From the NCBI RefSeq assembly GCF_032399705.1, contig NZ_CP135922.1, positions 5,952,001-6,016,000 of the forward strand: 64,000 bases of DNA, read 5' to 3'. Source of the DNA: Paenibacillus sp. BIC5C1 (lineage in GTDB: Bacteria > Bacillota > Bacilli > Paenibacillales > Paenibacillaceae). Positions within the stretch are counted from its first letter, which is position 1; each line of letters opens with the position of its first letter. Both the position numbers and the translations under genes were made by a program. The notes under the pieces were generated by a model, which was not told the DNA's origin, made no database searches, and was given only the letters and a program-made list of their open reading frames with translations. Positions 48,122 to 58,465 of this stretch are shown here, piece after piece.

Positions 48122-49150
48122 TCAGCGCCTTCGTTTGCCATTGTCACGCTTCTCTGTTTCTTTGGCCGACGGCTGAGAAGACTTCACTTTGAGCAGATCC
48201 CCTGTCCAACCTTTCATCATCATCCATACATACATGCCGATCATGCTAATGATTATGAGTGCAAGGACGAGTACAACACCCCATGTTTTGTTGATCCAAG
48301 GCAGATTTTCGAAGTTCATTCCCCAGATGGCTCCTGCAGCCGTTGCGGGTGTGAATACAGAGGTTACAAGGGTCAGCGTCTTCATAATCTCATTGCCCCG
48401 CACTCCTGAAATGGCATTATCAATGGAGATCAGTGTATCAATCTCTGTCTCATAATGTTTGAACAAACGCTCCATCCGTTCGATCCGGTGCTGAAGCTGC
48501 TGGAAAAAGCGATTCTCTTTCATTTCATCCAGATAGGCTTCCCTGGCGGCAGCCATCAACTCGGAATACGGAATGAACAGATTGCTCCAATACAACAGCT
48601 CAAATCTGGCCGCAAGTATCTGATCCATCAACGTGCGAGCATTGCGGGATTCCATCGTCCGCTCCAATTCCCTCAGATTCATCTCAAAATGATCCATACC
48701 TACATGGTAATAATGCAATATCGCACGAAAGAGCACAAACATGCCGTCCCTTGCTTCACTGCATTGTTGTAACATGGCTGCACGTTCGCCTGTATTCATA
48801 ATACCTCTGGTATTGTCGTCTACATTCAGGGTAACCAGTCTTTCTTGATCTACATAGAAAAACATCTGATTATCTTTACGTTGATCGTTTCTTTCATTTT
48901 TGACCGCATATAATAATGACCCGAATATCACGGGCTCCGTTCCGTTTATGAAGCGGACGGACAGGTAGTTGGACTCTACCTCTGGTATTTTGTGAAGCCA
49001 GTACTGCATTTCCGGAAATGCGCTCGTTAGTTCCTCCAAGGCATCAGCCATACTCTCCTGATCAGGTGCCACCCAATCCCACCATTCCCAATGGTCCGAG
49101 TATGTAAGTTTTTCCCGACGCGCTTCCAGCTTGACTTTATCCACAATCAC
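48122..49150 (-). CDS. corA: CorA-family divalent cation transporter
   Basis: A magnesium/cobalt channel of about 342 residues: large helical cytoplasmic N-terminal domain, then two C-terminal membrane segments. The first is followed by the selectivity motif GMNFENLP in the periplasmic loop, the CorA hallmark. The basic tail ends in KRDNGKRRR. The start is uncertain: AGGAG lies best for a GTG at 49150, while ATGs at 49156 and 49168 are in frame. Confidence 0.88.
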   Translation of the reverse strand: MIVDKVKLEARREKLTYSDHWEWWDWVAPDQESMADALEELTSAFPEMQYWLHKIPEVESNYLSVRFINGTEPVIFGSLLYAVKNERNDQRKDNQMFFYVDQERLVTLNVDDNTRGIMNTGERAAMLQQCSEARDGMFVLFRAILHYYHVGMDHFEMNLRELERTMESRNARTLMDQILAARFELLYWSNLFIPYSELMAAAREAYLDEMKENRFFQQLQHRIERMERLFKHYETEIDTLISIDNAISGVRGNEIMKTLTLVTSVFTPATAAGAIWGMNFENLPWINKTWGVVLVLALIIISMIGMYVWMMMKGWTGDLLKVKSSQPSAKETEKRDNGKRRR

Positions 49151-49196
49151 AAACATCCACTCCTGCATTCATACTGTTCATTATAAAATCATTGAT

Positions 49197-49240
49197 CCAA
49201 AAAAGGACACGTATGCATTCCATTGGAATCACGTGTCCTT
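49197..49240 (-). terminator. Terminator of the SigB operon
   Basis: Minus strand AAGGACACGT pairs with ACGTGTCCTT, inner ATTCC/GGAAT, followed by six T. It lies 40 bases after sigB. Confidence 0.88.
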
Positions 49241-49277
49241 CTCTATGCCGTGCTCAATATCGTCACCGATCTACATC

Positions 49278-50051
49278 TCATAATAATGAGGCATTCGACA
49301 TAATCTGTTTTAATTTCTCAGTGGCTCGCTTCTGGATACGGGATACACTCATTTGGGAGACTCCCAATTTTTGAGCAATTGCCCGTTGCGACTGACCATC
49401 CTGAAATGCCAAAATAAGCACTTTTTGTTCCTGTTCCTTCAATTGTCCCAATGCCTGCTGCAAGTCCATCCGCTTCTCAACCGAATCGAAGTCATTCACA
49501 TCAGAACTGATCAGTTCGCCTAAAGTGGCTGCACTCTCATCCTGTGATAGTGGAGAATCCAGTGACACATAGTGATAACATTCCCGACCAGCCAAGACTT
49601 CGATGGTTTCTTCAGGGGTTAAGTCCAGATATTCAGCAATCTCGTTCACACCTGGTGAACGCTCCAGCTTCACTGTTAATTCATCGATAGCATGCTGGAC
49701 AAGTGCTCCCTTTTCCTTAATTCTACGGGGCACCTGAATGTACCAGGACTTGTCCCTTAAATAATTCTTCATATGACCGATCATGCTCTTCATGGCATAA
49801 GGTTCAAACGGAATACCCAGATTGATATCGTATTGCTTAAGCAAACGAATTAGGGCCATCTGCCCGGTCTGATACAAATCCTCATACAGATCGGGTCGAT
49901 TCCGAGCAATTTTACCCGCTGCCATCTTCACCATCGGTTCATATTTGCGGATAAGAACTGTTGCAATTTCGTTATCCTGGGTTTGCTGGTATTCCCAGAT
50001 CAAACCTATTGCTTCAGACATGGACTCTGGGGGAGTCACTTTTTCATTCAT
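49278..50051 (-). CDS. sigB: General stress sigma factor SigB
   Basis: A 257-residue sigma-70 factor of the SigB/SigF group. Region 2 is MVKMAAGKIARNRPDLYEDLYQTGQMALIRLLKQYD, region 3 starts IQVPRRIKEKG, and region 4 ends with the HTH QSQRAIAQKLGVSQMSVSRIQKRA. Its ATG overlaps the rsbW stop by four bases, coupling synthesis of the sigma factor to its inhibitor. The rsbV-rsbW neighbours and lack of sporulation genes favour SigB over SigF. It would direct the general stress regulon. Confidence 0.92.
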   Translation of the reverse strand: MNEKVTPPESMSEAIGLIWEYQQTQDNEIATVLIRKYEPMVKMAAGKIARNRPDLYEDLYQTGQMALIRLLKQYDINLGIPFEPYAMKSMIGHMKNYLRDKSWYIQVPRRIKEKGALVQHAIDELTVKLERSPGVNEIAEYLDLTPEETIEVLAGRECYHYVSLDSPLSQDESAATLGELISSDVNDFDSVEKRMDLQQALGQLKEQEQKVLILAFQDGQSQRAIAQKLGVSQMSVSRIQKRATEKLKQIMSNASLL

Positions 50052-50500
50052 ACTTTCTCCTCACTTCTTGCAAGACGTTTTACGAGTACTACTTTCGTAC
50101 CTTTGCCCGTCTCACTTTCCACACTGACATCGTCCATCAGAGCTTGCATCAGGTAGAAACCAAGTCCACCGATTTGGGCATCTGTCAGCTCTTTGTCGTG
50201 AAGGCCTGCACGGGATACCGCGGGATTAATGTTCTCGAAGCTGGCTCCTTCATCTTTGACGGTAATAGCCAGCGTGTCATTATCCACTTCGAACACAACC
50301 TCGACCATGCCGCCTTCGTGTGAGTAAGCATACAGTACAGAGTTATTACAGGCTTCGGATACAGCAACCTTCATATCCTCAATGTCCTCATAAGAAAATC
50401 CCATTTTGGACGCAACACCATAAAGATTGAGTCTTACAATATCAACGTAATCAGCTGTCGCCGGTAAATTAAGGGTGACTCTTTGAACTTCTGCATTCAT
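50048..50500 (-). CDS. rsbW: Anti-sigma B factor and serine kinase RsbW
   Basis: A 150-residue GHKL-type ATPase. Motifs are the N-box MKVAVSEACNNSVLYAYSH, the G1 box VKDEGASF and the G2 box GGLGFYLMQALMDDV. RsbW binds SigB and phosphorylates RsbV. Gene order rsbV-rsbW-sigB is the standard one. Confidence 0.95.
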   Translation of the reverse strand: MNAEVQRVTLNLPATADYVDIVRLNLYGVASKMGFSYEDIEDMKVAVSEACNNSVLYAYSHEGGMVEVVFEVDNDTLAITVKDEGASFENINPAVSRAGLHDKELTDAQIGGLGFYLMQALMDDVSVESETGKGTKVVLVKRLARSEEKV

Positions 50501-50518
50501 TCCTTTTTCGATCCTTTC

Positions 50519-50857
50519 CTATTGGGAATTCTTCTGTGAGACAAAGAATTTGGCAATACCCGTCATATCAAAAAGTTTCTGAATTTGCGCAGGAACTTCC
50601 TGTACTTCAAAGCGAGCTTCCATTCCATGCCGTGCTTTCAGAACAGATAACAGGATACCAATCCCTGTACTATCGATGTACTTCAAGTCTTGCATGTTAA
50701 TGATCAAATCTTGTTCCTTGTTGTCCACAAGCGGCTCCATTACCAAACGGAATTCAGGAGCAACTGACAAATCCAGTTCGCCAGTCAGATACACCGTGCA
50801 CACGCCGTCATGTGTTTCTGTTCTTGCATTGAATTTTTCATTCTTATTTGTATTCAT
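50519..50857 (-). CDS. rsbV: Anti-anti-sigma factor RsbV
   Basis: A 112-residue STAS-domain protein. The phosphorylatable Ser is in DLKYIDSTGIGILLS near residue 63. Unphosphorylated RsbV takes RsbW away from SigB. It is preceded by a SigB-type promoter and by the two-component part of the locus. Confidence 0.95.
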   Translation of the reverse strand: MNTNKNEKFNARTETHDGVCTVYLTGELDLSVAPEFRLVMEPLVDNKEQDLIINMQDLKYIDSTGIGILLSVLKARHGMEARFEVQEVPAQIQKLFDMTGIAKFFVSQKNSQ

Positions 50858-50895
50858 TAGACATCTCTCTCCTGATCAATGGTTTCTTTACCTAA

Positions 50896-50921
50896 TAACC
50901 CATCTACAGCACATATGAAAC
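50896..50921 (-). promoter_or_regulatory. Candidate autoregulatory SigB promoter before rsbV
   Basis: Minus strand GTTTCA, 14-base spacer, GGGTTA, about 39 bases before the rsbV start, in the 86-base gap after the second hybrid kinase gene. Its position equals that of the SigB promoter of the Bacillus operon. Confidence 0.65.
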
Positions 50922-50943
50922 AGTAATCGAATTAGCAAATATT

Positions 50944-52620
50944 TCAATTGGCCTGATTTATGGCTGATGCGTTGGTTTTGAACCCTTGCCTTTCTTCCTG
51001 AAATCGGGACAACTTCTGTTTCACATTGCCCATTTTCACAGGTTTACTGATGTAATCGTCCATACCGACAGTGGAACATCGCTGCTGAATACCATCCATG
51101 ACATTAGCGGTCATTGCTACAATAACCGGCTGCTGGTCTTGAGGAAGGCTCTCACGAATTCTGCGAGTACACTCCAATCCATCCATCACGGGCATTTGCA
51201 AATCCATAAATATATAATCATAGTTACGGTTCGCCAAAACCATCTCCAGCGCCGTCTTGCCATCTTCGGCGATATCTGCGACGAGTCCAAGCTTGCCCAG
51301 CATAATAGACATTAGTTTCTGATTAATAGGGTGATCATCAACGATTAATACGCTTGGATGCATTTCATAATTTTTTTTAATGTCCGTAAGCTGATCTTCC
51401 CCCATACCTGTCGTCAGCTCAGTCTCAACATACCGCTGCGCCTGAATGGTAAATACAAACGTAGCACCACGCATCTCCGACGTATCCAGATATATCTTTC
51501 CACCCATCATTTCAACGAGCGTTTTGCATATAGCAAGCCCCAGTCCGGTTCCACCATACTTACGCGTCATGGATGTATCCAGTTGGGAAAACGGCTGGAA
51601 TAGACGATCTACTTTGTCTGGCGCTATACCTATTCCTGTATCTTTTACAGCAAACTCCAGCGTCATTCGTCCGTCTTTTTCCTCATTAACGGATACGATT
51701 AGATACACGCCACCGTGGTCCGTGAACTTGATGGCATTGGCAATCAGATTCAATAAAACCTGGCGCAGCCTTGCCATATCTCCATAGATCAGTTCGGGTA
51801 CCGAATCTTCCAGGAAATATTCCAGCTCAATATTCTTTTTGCCAGCTTCAACCGCGAAGAGTCTCAGTACTTCACGAATGCAGGAAACAAGTTCGAACGG
51901 ATGCTCTTCCAGCTCCATTTTGCCGGATTCCATCTTGGTGAAATCAAGGATATCGTTAATCACGGTAACGAGTGCATCGGCACTGCGACGTACAATGTCC
52001 GCGTATTCCTTCTGATCTTCTTTCAGATCCGTTTCCATCAACAGATCAACCATACCGATAACGCCATTCATCGGCGTACGAATCTCATGACTCATCATGG
52101 CAAGAAACTCGGTCTTCGCGTTTGCAGCAATTTCCGCTTCCTCTTTGGCCTGAACGAGCTGCTGGTTCATTTTCTCCAATTCCTGTGTCTTCTGATGCAG
52201 CAGCATCGTCTGTGTTTTCAAACGTTTATTCGTGATAAACATTTCTACAAAGCCCTCGATTTTGGATTTCAAAATCTGAGGGATAAACGGCTTGACCATA
52301 TAATCAATGGCCCCTGCGGAATAACCTGCAAATAAGTGCTCTGCTTCTCTGCTATTTGCAGAGATGAAGATGATCGGCACGTCTTTGGACTTGTCACGCG
52401 CCTTGATTAGTTTTGCTGTCTCAATTCCGTCCATGCCAGGCATCTGCACATCCAGTACAATGACCGCAAATTCGTCTTTCAGCAAACAGCGAAGTGCCTC
52501 TTCCCCGGAGGTTGCCTTGACGAGCTTGTACTGTTCCGATTCCAGAACCGCTTCGAGAGCGAGCAGGTTCTCGGGGCGGTCATCTACCAATAATATGTGG
52601 ATTGGTTCATTGAGCCCCAT
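50944..52620 (-). CDS. Soluble hybrid histidine kinase (receiver-kinase-receiver)
   Basis: A 558-residue cytoplasmic kinase. Order: receiver (about 1-125, Asp in [13 protein letters not shown]), coiled coil, HisKA with phospho-His in [15 protein letters not shown] (near 178), ATPase (about 275-395, N-box [17 protein letters not shown]-box DTGIGI and GGTGLGLAI), and a C-terminal receiver (about 425-540, Asp in [13 protein letters not shown]). There is no membrane segment, so the signal probably arrives through the N-terminal receiver or a partner. It lies 16 bases after the CheR-like gene and just before rsbV. Confidence 0.92.
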   Translation of the reverse strand: MGLNEPIHILLVDDRPENLLALEAVLESEQYKLVKATSGEEALRCLLKDEFAVIVLDVQMPGMDGIETAKLIKARDKSKDVPIIFISANSREAEHLFAGYSAGAIDYMVKPFIPQILKSKIEGFVEMFITNKRLKTQTMLLHQKTQELEKMNQQLVQAKEEAEIAANAKTEFLAMMSHEIRTPMNGVIGMVDLLMETDLKEDQKEYADIVRRSADALVTVINDILDFTKMESGKMELEEHPFELVSCIREVLRLFAVEAGKKNIELEYFLEDSVPELIYGDMARLRQVLLNLIANAIKFTDHGGVYLIVSVNEEKDGRMTLEFAVKDTGIGIAPDKVDRLFQPFSQLDTSMTRKYGGTGLGLAICKTLVEMMGGKIYLDTSEMRGATFVFTIQAQRYVETELTTGMGEDQLTDIKKNYEMHPSVLIVDDHPINQKLMSIMLGKLGLVADIAEDGKTALEMVLANRNYDYIFMDLQMPVMDGLECTRRIRESLPQDQQPVIVAMTANVMDGIQQRCSTVGMDDYISKPVKMGNVKQKLSRFQEERQGFKTNASAINQAN

Positions 52621-52636
52621 GACTAAGCCTAACCCC

Positions 52637-53509
52637 CTATTTAATCTTCCGGTATATTTTTTCCGTCCGGTCTAACGGCTCGTAGGCATCGCTGTATTCC
52701 GTAAAATGTATCGATTCTTTGGACCCCAGAACAAGGATGCCGAAGTGGCTCAAGCTTTCATGGAAAAGTCCATGTACATGGTTCCGCAGTTCATCATTGA
52801 AATAAATCATGACATTGCGGCAAAAGATTACATTAAACTCGTTAAATGACCGGTCTGTTGCCAAGTTATGTTCGGCAAAAATAATATTTTTCCGTAGATA
52901 AGGATGAAATATAACGGAATTATATTTCGCGGTGTAATATTCCGAAAATGCGCGGGTGCCCCCGGCTTCCAGATAATTAGTAGTATATAATTTCATTTTC
53001 TCAATGCCATATACGCCTTCCTTGGCCTGCTGCAATGAGCGATCATTCATATCTGTTGCATATATTCTTGCCTTGTCATAAAGTCCTTCCTCATGCAGCA
53101 TGATCGCCATGGAATAGACTTCTTCTCCTGTAGAACAGCCAGCATGCCATATCCGGATATATGGATAAGTTCTCAGTACAGGTATAATCTGTTCCCGGAA
53201 GAACCGAAACAAGGTTGGATCACGAAACATTTCCGTTACAGGGATGGACAAATTCTGTACAAAACGATCAAATACAGAACGGTCATGAAGCACCTTCTCC
53301 TGTAAACCGGAAATGGTCTTTAGCCCCTCGGCATGTACATAATGCCAGATTCTGCGTCTTAAAGACGGTAACGCGTAGTTCCTGAAATCATATCCATATA
53401 AACGGTGCATACCTTCCAACAGCAATTCGATCTCGATCAGTTCACGCTCTTCATCTTGCGGCATGCGGATCGATTCTGCCTCCGCCTCGGTAGGTTCCCA
53501 CGGTGTCAT
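52637..53509 (-). CDS. CheR-type protein-glutamate methyltransferase (RsbM-like)
   Basis: A 290-residue SAM-dependent methyltransferase of the CheR family. The N-terminal helical domain ([22 protein letters not shown]) is followed by the catalytic domain with [19 protein letters not shown], the SAM-binding [28 protein letters not shown] and [13 protein letters not shown]. No chemotaxis genes are near; placement between two kinase genes matches RsbM of Bacillus cereus, which methylates the kinase RsbK. GGAGAGAATAT precedes the ATG at 53509; a start at 53530 is open but has no such site. Confidence 0.9.
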   Translation of the reverse strand: MTPWEPTEAEAESIRMPQDEERELIEIELLLEGMHRLYGYDFRNYALPSLRRRIWHYVHAEGLKTISGLQEKVLHDRSVFDRFVQNLSIPVTEMFRDPTLFRFFREQIIPVLRTYPYIRIWHAGCSTGEEVYSMAIMLHEEGLYDKARIYATDMNDRSLQQAKEGVYGIEKMKLYTTNYLEAGGTRAFSEYYTAKYNSVIFHPYLRKNIIFAEHNLATDRSFNEFNVIFCRNVMIYFNDELRNHVHGLFHESLSHFGILVLGSKESIHFTEYSDAYEPLDRTEKIYRKIK

Positions 53510-53579
53510 ATATTCTCTCCACTTCTTCATTTGTTACTTGCATATAGATGTATTGTCTTTCATTACCCAAACTATCGGG

Positions 53580-56500
53580 TTACGAATACAGCCATACCCG
53601 CATTAAGGATAATAATTGATCCGTTTGGATCGGTTTTTTTACATAATCAGATGCTCCAGCCTCTATGCATTTGCCACGATCATCTTTCATTGCTTTTGCA
53701 GTCAAGGCGATAATTGGCAATTTCTCGAATTTCGGAATCTGTCTGATCCGTGTCATCGCCTCATAACCGTCCATTTCCGGCATCATCATGTCCATTAATA
53801 CCAGATCGATTTCTGGGTTTTTATCCAATATCTCCAGAGCTTCACGGCCGTTCTCTGCAAAGGTGACATCCATGCGATAGCCTTCAAGTACACTTGAAAG
53901 GGCAAATACATTACGGATGTCGTCATCCACAAGCAGTATTTTCTTACCTTCAAACAAGGTTTCTTTATTATGCAGCTTCTGCAAAATTCGGCGCTTGTCT
54001 TCCGGCAGATTAGCTTCTACCCTATGCAAGAACAAGGTCGTCTCATCGAGCAGACGTTCAGGTGACTTCACGTCCTTGATTATAATCGACTCCGCGTATT
54101 TGCGAAGTTTCATCTCTTCTTTGCTGTCCAGCTCTTTACCTGTGTAAATAATGATCGGCAGATCATTGAGATACTGATCATCCCGAATCTGGTCAAGCAA
54201 TTCAAATCCGGTCATATCTGTCAGCATCAAGTCCAGAACCATGCAGTCATAGCGTTGGCTGTGTAATTCATTCAAGGCCTCACTGCCAGTGGACACTGCT
54301 GTGATAGCGACATCATCATGGCCAATCAGTTCAATAATTGCTTTCCGCTGTATTTCATCATCTTCCACAATCAATAGACGTTTCAATTGATTTTCTGTAT
54401 AGGATTCGATATGCGAGAAAGCTTTATCCAGCGAATCTTTACTGGAAGGTTTTTTCAGATATGCAATGGCTCCCATCATCAAACCTTGTTTCATATCATC
54501 AATTACCGAAATAACATGTACCGGGATATGACGTGTCGCCGAGCTGCTTTTCAGTTCACCCAGTATTGCCCAGCCATCCATGACAGGCAACTGAATATCG
54601 AGGATGATCGCATCCGGCAAATATTGACGGGCCATTTCGAGTCCTTTGTCTCCCTGAAGCGCCACAATAGCCTTAAATCCTCTGCCTCTCGCCATATCCA
54701 TCAAAATGTGCGCAAAATTCACATCGTCCTCAATGATGAGGAGAATCTTGTCACCTTCCACTAGGTTCTCCTGATCATCCTCCAATTGTACAGGCACGGG
54801 TGAGTCGGATTGAGGCAGTTCCAAGAACGAACTGCTTTCCGGGTCAGGCGTAAGAACAGTCTGTCTGCCTGAACGCATCGTCCGTGAATCTCCTCCGGAC
54901 TTTTCAACCTCAGAAGAAGCAGCGGCTTCTCTTGCCGCATCGTCCACCTGAACTTCCTCTTCGTGGTTATCCGGCAGGAACAAGGTGAAGCAACTGCCCA
55001 CACCTTCGGAAGACTCCACCTGAATGGCACCGCCAAGCAGGCGGGCAAGTTCGCGGCTTATGGACAATCCCAAGCCCGTTCCGCCATATTTGCGGCTGGT
55101 TGTACCGTCCACCTGCTGGAATGCTTCAAAGATCAGATCCGTTTTGTCCGATGGAATTCCAATCCCGGTATCCTTAACGGTAAAGCCCACATATTCCTGG
55201 TTCGTATTCAGGTACCCAGGAAGCTCTTCTGTTTTCATTTTCCGTCCAATCAGACTTACAGATCCCCGGTTGGTAAACTTGAACGCGTTCGACAACAGAT
55301 TTCGCAAAATCTGTTTGACGCGATGGCTGTCGGTGTATACCCATTCCGGCAAATTGCTGTCGAACTCAATGTTCAGGTTGAGTTCTTTTTTATTCGCCAT
55401 TGGGCCAAAATTCTGTTGAACAAAGCTGGTCAGCTCTTCCATCCGCACCGTTTCATAATTGATATCCATTTTGCCCGCATCCACCTTGGACAGATCCAAA
55501 ATTTCATCAATCATTTTCAGCAAATCCGCACCTGACATATAGATCGTCTGGGCATATTCCTGCTGTTTAACACTCAGGTTTCCATCCTTGTTCTCCGATA
55601 ACAATTGGGACAGAATCAAAAGACTGTTAAGTGGTGTGCGCAATTCATGCGACATATTTGCCAAAAATTCCGACTTGTACTTGCTCGTCATCGACAATTG
55701 CATCGCTTGTTGTTCCAACTGTGTTTTGGTTTTCTCAATCTCGTCATTTTTCTCTTCCACTTCTCGCACCTGTTCTTCCAATGCACGAGTCTTCGCAATT
55801 AGCTCGGTATTGAAGTGCTCCAACTCTTCCTGTTGACGCTGCAACAGCTCTTCAGAACGTTTGAGGGCTCCCGTCTGTTCTTCCAAATTCTCATTGGAAC
55901 GGCGTAACTCCTCTTGTTGCGTCTGAAGCTCTTCAGATTGCACCTGCAATTCCTCAGTAAGCGCCTGGGATTCACGAAGCAGTTCCTCCACTCGCAAACG
56001 ACGACGAACGTTATTGAGAATAACGCCCAAATTCATAATCAGCTGCGAGAACAACTGTGTATGCAAATTGGTAAACCCTTCAAACGATGCCAGTTCGACA
56101 ACGCCAATCAGTTCATCTTCAAATACGACAGGATAGATCATCACACCAGAAGCACGCGATGATCCGGTTGCTGAACCGATGTTCACATAATCTTCTGGGG
56201 TTTTTTCGAGAATAATAGGCGTCATATCCAATGCGGCTTGTCCGATTAATCCCTCGCCGATCCGGTATACCTCTTTGCCAACATCTTCATTCTCTTCAAA
56301 CGCATAAGCACCATAACGTCTCAATTCATCCGGATGTTTCTCTTCATCGATCAGGTATACGACACCCAGTTGAGCTCCAAGTACAGGTGTGAATTCACTG
56401 ATAAACATCTGCGAGATCTGACGAATCGACCCTATACCCCGCAACAACTCTGGAACTCTGGCAATGTTGGAACTCATCCAGTTCTGATCTTGCTGTGCTT

Positions 56501-57299
56501 GTAAATAAGCTTTCTCGACTTCCAGTTTCTCTTCCAAATCACTGGAGACATCCTTGAACACACTGGCAATCTGACCAATCTCATCGGTAGATTTCACCTG
56601 TATGCGGCGAATGGTTCGATAACGGCCTTTGCCAAAGCTGGTGATCATCATGGATACGGTATTCAACCCACGTGTAATACTTGGCAGTACCCACATAATG
56701 ACACCCAACGCGAGTAGCAATCCGGCAATCATGATGGCTACTGTAATCTGTACCGCGCGCATATAGGCTGCGTTCGCATCTTTAATCTCGGTATCTATCT
56801 CCTGGTCCTGGTAACGGGATAGGGCATTCAGGCTGTCTACAGCTTCCTTCTGCACTGCTAAACCGGTTGAATTCCGGTAGTTATTGGCATCCTCTGCCCG
56901 ATTCTGAGACATAAAACTGACCTGTTTTGCGGCATAATCATTGTAGGCTTCCCAAGCCGTATTCACTCGATCTACCAGTTGATGCTCTGGTGCGCTGTCC
57001 GCCCGATTTCGCACTTCTTCAAGGTAACGTTCGCCCTTTTCCTGCATTTCCTTCAGATCACCATCTGCGGCACTAATCGAATTATTGGGATTCAGCAACA
57101 AGTTAGCGAGCACTTTGGCTATATCATTGACCTCTCCACGTGCAGCAGAAGTATATCTGACTTTGAGGTATCTTTCCTGATACATCTGATCGATCTGTTG
57201 ATTGCTGCTATTCAGCCGTTCGTAACTCACAAACGTAAGTACAATCATGATGGCCATCAGAGCGGTAAAGCCAATCAGCAGTTTATTTCTGATCTTCAT
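53580..57299 (-). CDS. Large membrane hybrid histidine kinase with three receivers (RsbK-like)
   Basis: A 1,239-residue kinase. Order: membrane segment (about 8-26), extracellular four-helix sensor (27-185), second membrane segment (186-206), HAMP (208-260), GAF (290-430), a Glu/Gln-rich coiled coil (435-540), HisKA with FLANMSHELRTPLNS (His near 550), ATPase (650-780, DTGIGIPSDKTDLIFEAF, GGTGLGLSI), and three receivers (about 850-965, 972-1090, 1118-1236). All three keep the phosphoacceptor Asp (ILDIQLPVMDG, VLDLMLTDMTG, LMDMMMPEMDG). Its start overlaps the phosphatase gene by four bases. It is the probable stress sensor feeding SigB. Confidence 0.93.
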   Translation of the reverse strand: MKIRNKLLIGFTALMAIMIVLTFVSYERLNSSNQQIDQMYQERYLKVRYTSAARGEVNDIAKVLANLLLNPNNSISAADGDLKEMQEKGERYLEEVRNRADSAPEHQLVDRVNTAWEAYNDYAAKQVSFMSQNRAEDANNYRNSTGLAVQKEAVDSLNALSRYQDQEIDTEIKDANAAYMRAVQITVAIMIAGLLLALGVIMWVLPSITRGLNTVSMMITSFGKGRYRTIRRIQVKSTDEIGQIASVFKDVSSDLEEKLEVEKAYLQAQQDQNWMSSNIARVPELLRGIGSIRQISQMFISEFTPVLGAQLGVVYLIDEEKHPDELRRYGAYAFEENEDVGKEVYRIGEGLIGQAALDMTPIILEKTPEDYVNIGSATGSSRASGVMIYPVVFEDELIGVVELASFEGFTNLHTQLFSQLIMNLGVILNNVRRRLRVEELLRESQALTEELQVQSEELQTQQEELRRSNENLEEQTGALKRSEELLQRQQEELEHFNTELIAKTRALEEQVREVEEKNDEIEKTKTQLEQQAMQLSMTSKYKSEFLANMSHELRTPLNSLLILSQLLSENKDGNLSVKQQEYAQTIYMSGADLLKMIDEILDLSKVDAGKMDINYETVRMEELTSFVQQNFGPMANKKELNLNIEFDSNLPEWVYTDSHRVKQILRNLLSNAFKFTNRGSVSLIGRKMKTEELPGYLNTNQEYVGFTVKDTGIGIPSDKTDLIFEAFQQVDGTTSRKYGGTGLGLSISRELARLLGGAIQVESSEGVGSCFTLFLPDNHEEEVQVDDAAREAAASSEVEKSGGDSRTMRSGRQTVLTPDPESSSFLELPQSDSPVPVQLEDDQENLVEGDKILLIIEDDVNFAHILMDMARGRGFKAIVALQGDKGLEMARQYLPDAIILDIQLPVMDGWAILGELKSSSATRHIPVHVISVIDDMKQGLMMGAIAYLKKPSSKDSLDKAFSHIESYTENQLKRLLIVEDDEIQRKAIIELIGHDDVAITAVSTGSEALNELHSQRYDCMVLDLMLTDMTGFELLDQIRDDQYLNDLPIIIYTGKELDSKEEMKLRKYAESIIIKDVKSPERLLDETTLFLHRVEANLPEDKRRILQKLHNKETLFEGKKILLVDDDIRNVFALSSVLEGYRMDVTFAENGREALEILDKNPEIDLVLMDMMMPEMDGYEAMTRIRQIPKFEKLPIIALTAKAMKDDRGKCIEAGASDYVKKPIQTDQLLSLMRVWLYS

Positions 57300-58465
57300 T
57301 CAGCTTCGACCCCTTTATTTAAGGTAATCCACACCAAACATTTATCATCATCCCGCTCCTGTGGAATTTCATCATCAAAGAACAAAGCCTGCATGGCCGC
57401 TTCATCCCATTGGTGGGAACCCGCCAGTTTTTCCTTCAGAAACGCCTGCTGCGTTTCCTGATCGCCCTGAACGGCTTCTGTTAGCCCATCCGTATAAAGT
57501 GCAATGTGCCCATCGCCTTCGTAGTGAATGGTCTGTGGTTCAATATCCATCTTGTCGAACAAGCCTACAGGACAGCAGACGCTGTCAAACGTTGTCACAC
57601 TTCCGTCGTGACGGAAAAAGAGTGCTGGCGGATGGCCTGCATTAACATAATCAATCCGCTTCATTCGTGTATCTACGACCAAATATATCGCTGTAAAATA
57701 GTACTGCACCAGCTGTTTCTCCAAATGCAACTGATTAAAGCGTCGATTCAGCTCCTGAATAACCTTCTCCGGGTCTACATACGTTGTAACCGTATCTTTC
57801 AATACGGAAGCAATGAACATGGTAAATAGGGATGAAGATATCCCATGCCCCATCATATCCAACAGCAGGACTCCATATCTGCCTTCACCAAGCGGGTACC
57901 ATGAATACAAATCACCCGCAAGTTCAAACGAAGGTTTATATATGGCATTGACGTGAAACAACGGATCTTCAATAGCCGGACTTAACACAGCATTCTGTAC
58001 CATCGCCGCAAGTTTCAGCTCATCCTGAATCCGCTGATCACGCTCTTTATGCCAGTCCTTCTCCTGCTTCAGACGAAGCGCAAGACGGATTCTAGCCATC
58101 AGTTCGACTTTGTTAATGGGTTTGGTCACATAATCGGATGCCCCTGCATCCAGCGCCTCGGCCAATTTCTTGGAATCTCCGATCGCGGTTACCATAATAA
58201 TAGGTATATCCTTGAGATTTTCGAATTTTTGCACAATACTGCATGCTTCGATTCCATCCATCTCCGGCATCATCATATCTAGCAAAATCAGGTCAATATC
58301 CGACGGCTTGGGACGAAGTTCATTGTTTTCCTCACCAATCCCTAGGACTTCAAACATCTCCATAGCAGAACTTGCCGTTACAATGTCACGATAATTTTCT
58401 TTTTTCAGAATTTCTCGAATGATAATGACATTCGTCGGATTGTCGTCAACAATAAGTATTCTCAT
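57296..58465 (-). CDS. Receiver-PP2C phosphatase (RsbY/RsbP-like SigB activator)
   Basis: A 389-residue protein. Residues 1-130 are a receiver (MRILIVDDNPTN, Asp in LILLDMMMPEMDG, Lys in YVTKPINK). A helical linker leads to a SpoIIE/PP2C phosphatase domain (about 165-385) with ELAGDLYSW, VLLLDMMGHGISSSL and ALYTDGLTEA, including the metal-binding Asp residues. It is expected to dephosphorylate RsbV-P when its receiver is phosphorylated by the adjacent kinase. It is the first gene of the locus; AAGGAGATAGAA precedes the ATG. Confidence 0.93.
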   Translation of the reverse strand: MRILIVDDNPTNVIIIREILKKENYRDIVTASSAMEMFEVLGIGEENNELRPKPSDIDLILLDMMMPEMDGIEACSIVQKFENLKDIPIIMVTAIGDSKKLAEALDAGASDYVTKPINKVELMARIRLALRLKQEKDWHKERDQRIQDELKLAAMVQNAVLSPAIEDPLFHVNAIYKPSFELAGDLYSWYPLGEGRYGVLLLDMMGHGISSSLFTMFIASVLKDTVTTYVDPEKVIQELNRRFNQLHLEKQLVQYYFTAIYLVVDTRMKRIDYVNAGHPPALFFRHDGSVTTFDSVCCPVGLFDKMDIEPQTIHYEGDGHIALYTDGLTEAVQGDQETQQAFLKEKLAGSHQWDEAAMQALFFDDEIPQERDDDKCLVWITLNKGVEAE

